NCBI GenBank assembly: GCA_022793355.1
Contig: JAAWCR010000053.1
Coordinates: 1 to 5,238, forward strand
DNA from: Lawsonibacter sp.
GTDB taxonomy: Bacteria > Bacillota > Clostridia > Oscillospirales > Oscillospiraceae
Reading direction: 5' to 3'
Length of the DNA: 5,238 nt
The notes below the pieces were generated by a model. That model was not told the DNA's origin. It saw only the letters and a list, made by a program, of their open reading frames with translations, and made no database searches. The translations under genes and the position numbers were made by a program. This document shows, piece by piece, positions 4,999-5,238 of the stretch (position 1 is the stretch's first letter; each line of letters begins with the position of its first letter).

Positions 4999-5238
4999 CA
5001 TACCTCCAGCCACTGCAGCAGGGCGGGGTCGTCCCAGCGGGTGATGTAGCGGTCAGCCAAGGCTTTCAGCTGCTCCTGTTCGGCGGCGGAGTTTTCGTCA
5101 TAGACTACCCCCAGGGTAAAGCCGGCCTTTTTAGCGGTGGCGGCGGCGACGAGGATGTCCTCGAAAACGATGGTGTTGTCCGGCGTGGAACCCAAGCGGC
5201 GGGCGGCTTCCAGGTACACGTCCGGCTTGTTTTTTCCA
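4998..5238 (-). CDS. HAD-superfamily hydrolase, subfamily IA (C-terminal end, start outside window)
   Basis: The minus-strand frame is open from the right edge to TGA at 5000-4998, giving 79 C-terminal residues. It opens with GKNKPDVYLEAARRLG, the family's motif III region with its conserved lysine (K2 of the visible part, 5234-5232), followed by IVFED (the ED pair at 5162-5157), the acidic motif IV that holds the magnesium ion. AKKAGFTLGVVYDENS and an ending with ADRYITRWDD are also typical of this subfamily, which includes beta-phosphoglucomutase-like and phosphoglycolate phosphatase-like enzymes. The catalytic DxD motif and the cap domain that decide the substrate are outside the window, so the substrate cannot be named. 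The GTG at 5219 is an internal valine of the PDVYL motif, not a start. The gene is convergent with recD2 and ends at the terminator at 4814-4851. Confidence 0.88.
   Translation of the reverse strand, partial: GKNKPDVYLEAARRLGSTPDNTIVFEDILVAAATAKKAGFTLGVVYDENSAAEQEQLKALADRYITRWDDPALLQWLEV

Overview
The window is a GC-rich bacterial chromosome segment. Codon choice leans strongly to G/C at third positions, Shine-Dalgarno sequences are strong (GGAGG type), and both GTG and TTG starts are used. The gene set (UvrA, a RecD2-type helicase without RecBC, a COG2426-type membrane protein, a small Cro/C1-type regulator) fits a Gram-positive anaerobe of the high-GC Clostridia, such as the Oscillospiraceae (Flavonifractor/Oscillibacter-like). 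That placement is inference from protein style and codon use, not from a marker gene.

Layout. Bases 1-1245 hold the C-terminal 414 codons of uvrA (nucleotide excision repair), cut by the left edge. Bases 1246-1470 are a comparatively AT-rich control region. It holds a rightward promoter candidate, a strong leftward promoter candidate, a two-part inverted repeat lying on that leftward promoter, and a possible 24-codon leftward ORF. From 1471 to 4815 four rightward genes follow with gaps of 4, 46 and 49 bases, probably one operon: a 70-aa XRE/Cro-type regulator, a 165-aa small multidrug export family (COG2426) membrane protein, a 110-aa single-pass membrane protein of unknown role, and recD2 (733 aa, complete). 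Bases 4816-4997 separate recD2 from a convergent gene. They contain a strong intrinsic terminator reading leftward, whose T-tract overlaps the recD2 stop codon. Bases 4998-5238 are the C-terminal end of a leftward HAD-family hydrolase, cut by the right edge.

How it fits together. Two DNA-repair/recombination proteins flank a small regulator and two membrane proteins. The best-supported parts are conventional: uvrA, recD2, the COG2426 protein and the HAD protein. The parts worth a second look are the control region before the XRE gene, where a symmetric operator-like element coincides with a divergent promoter, and the junction before recD2, where the Shine-Dalgarno can pair with the TTG start region just downstream of a 9-bp GC-rich hairpin. 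I see no CRISPR array, tRNA, rRNA, insertion sequence or clear defence system. The window does not show a convincing new multi-gene system.
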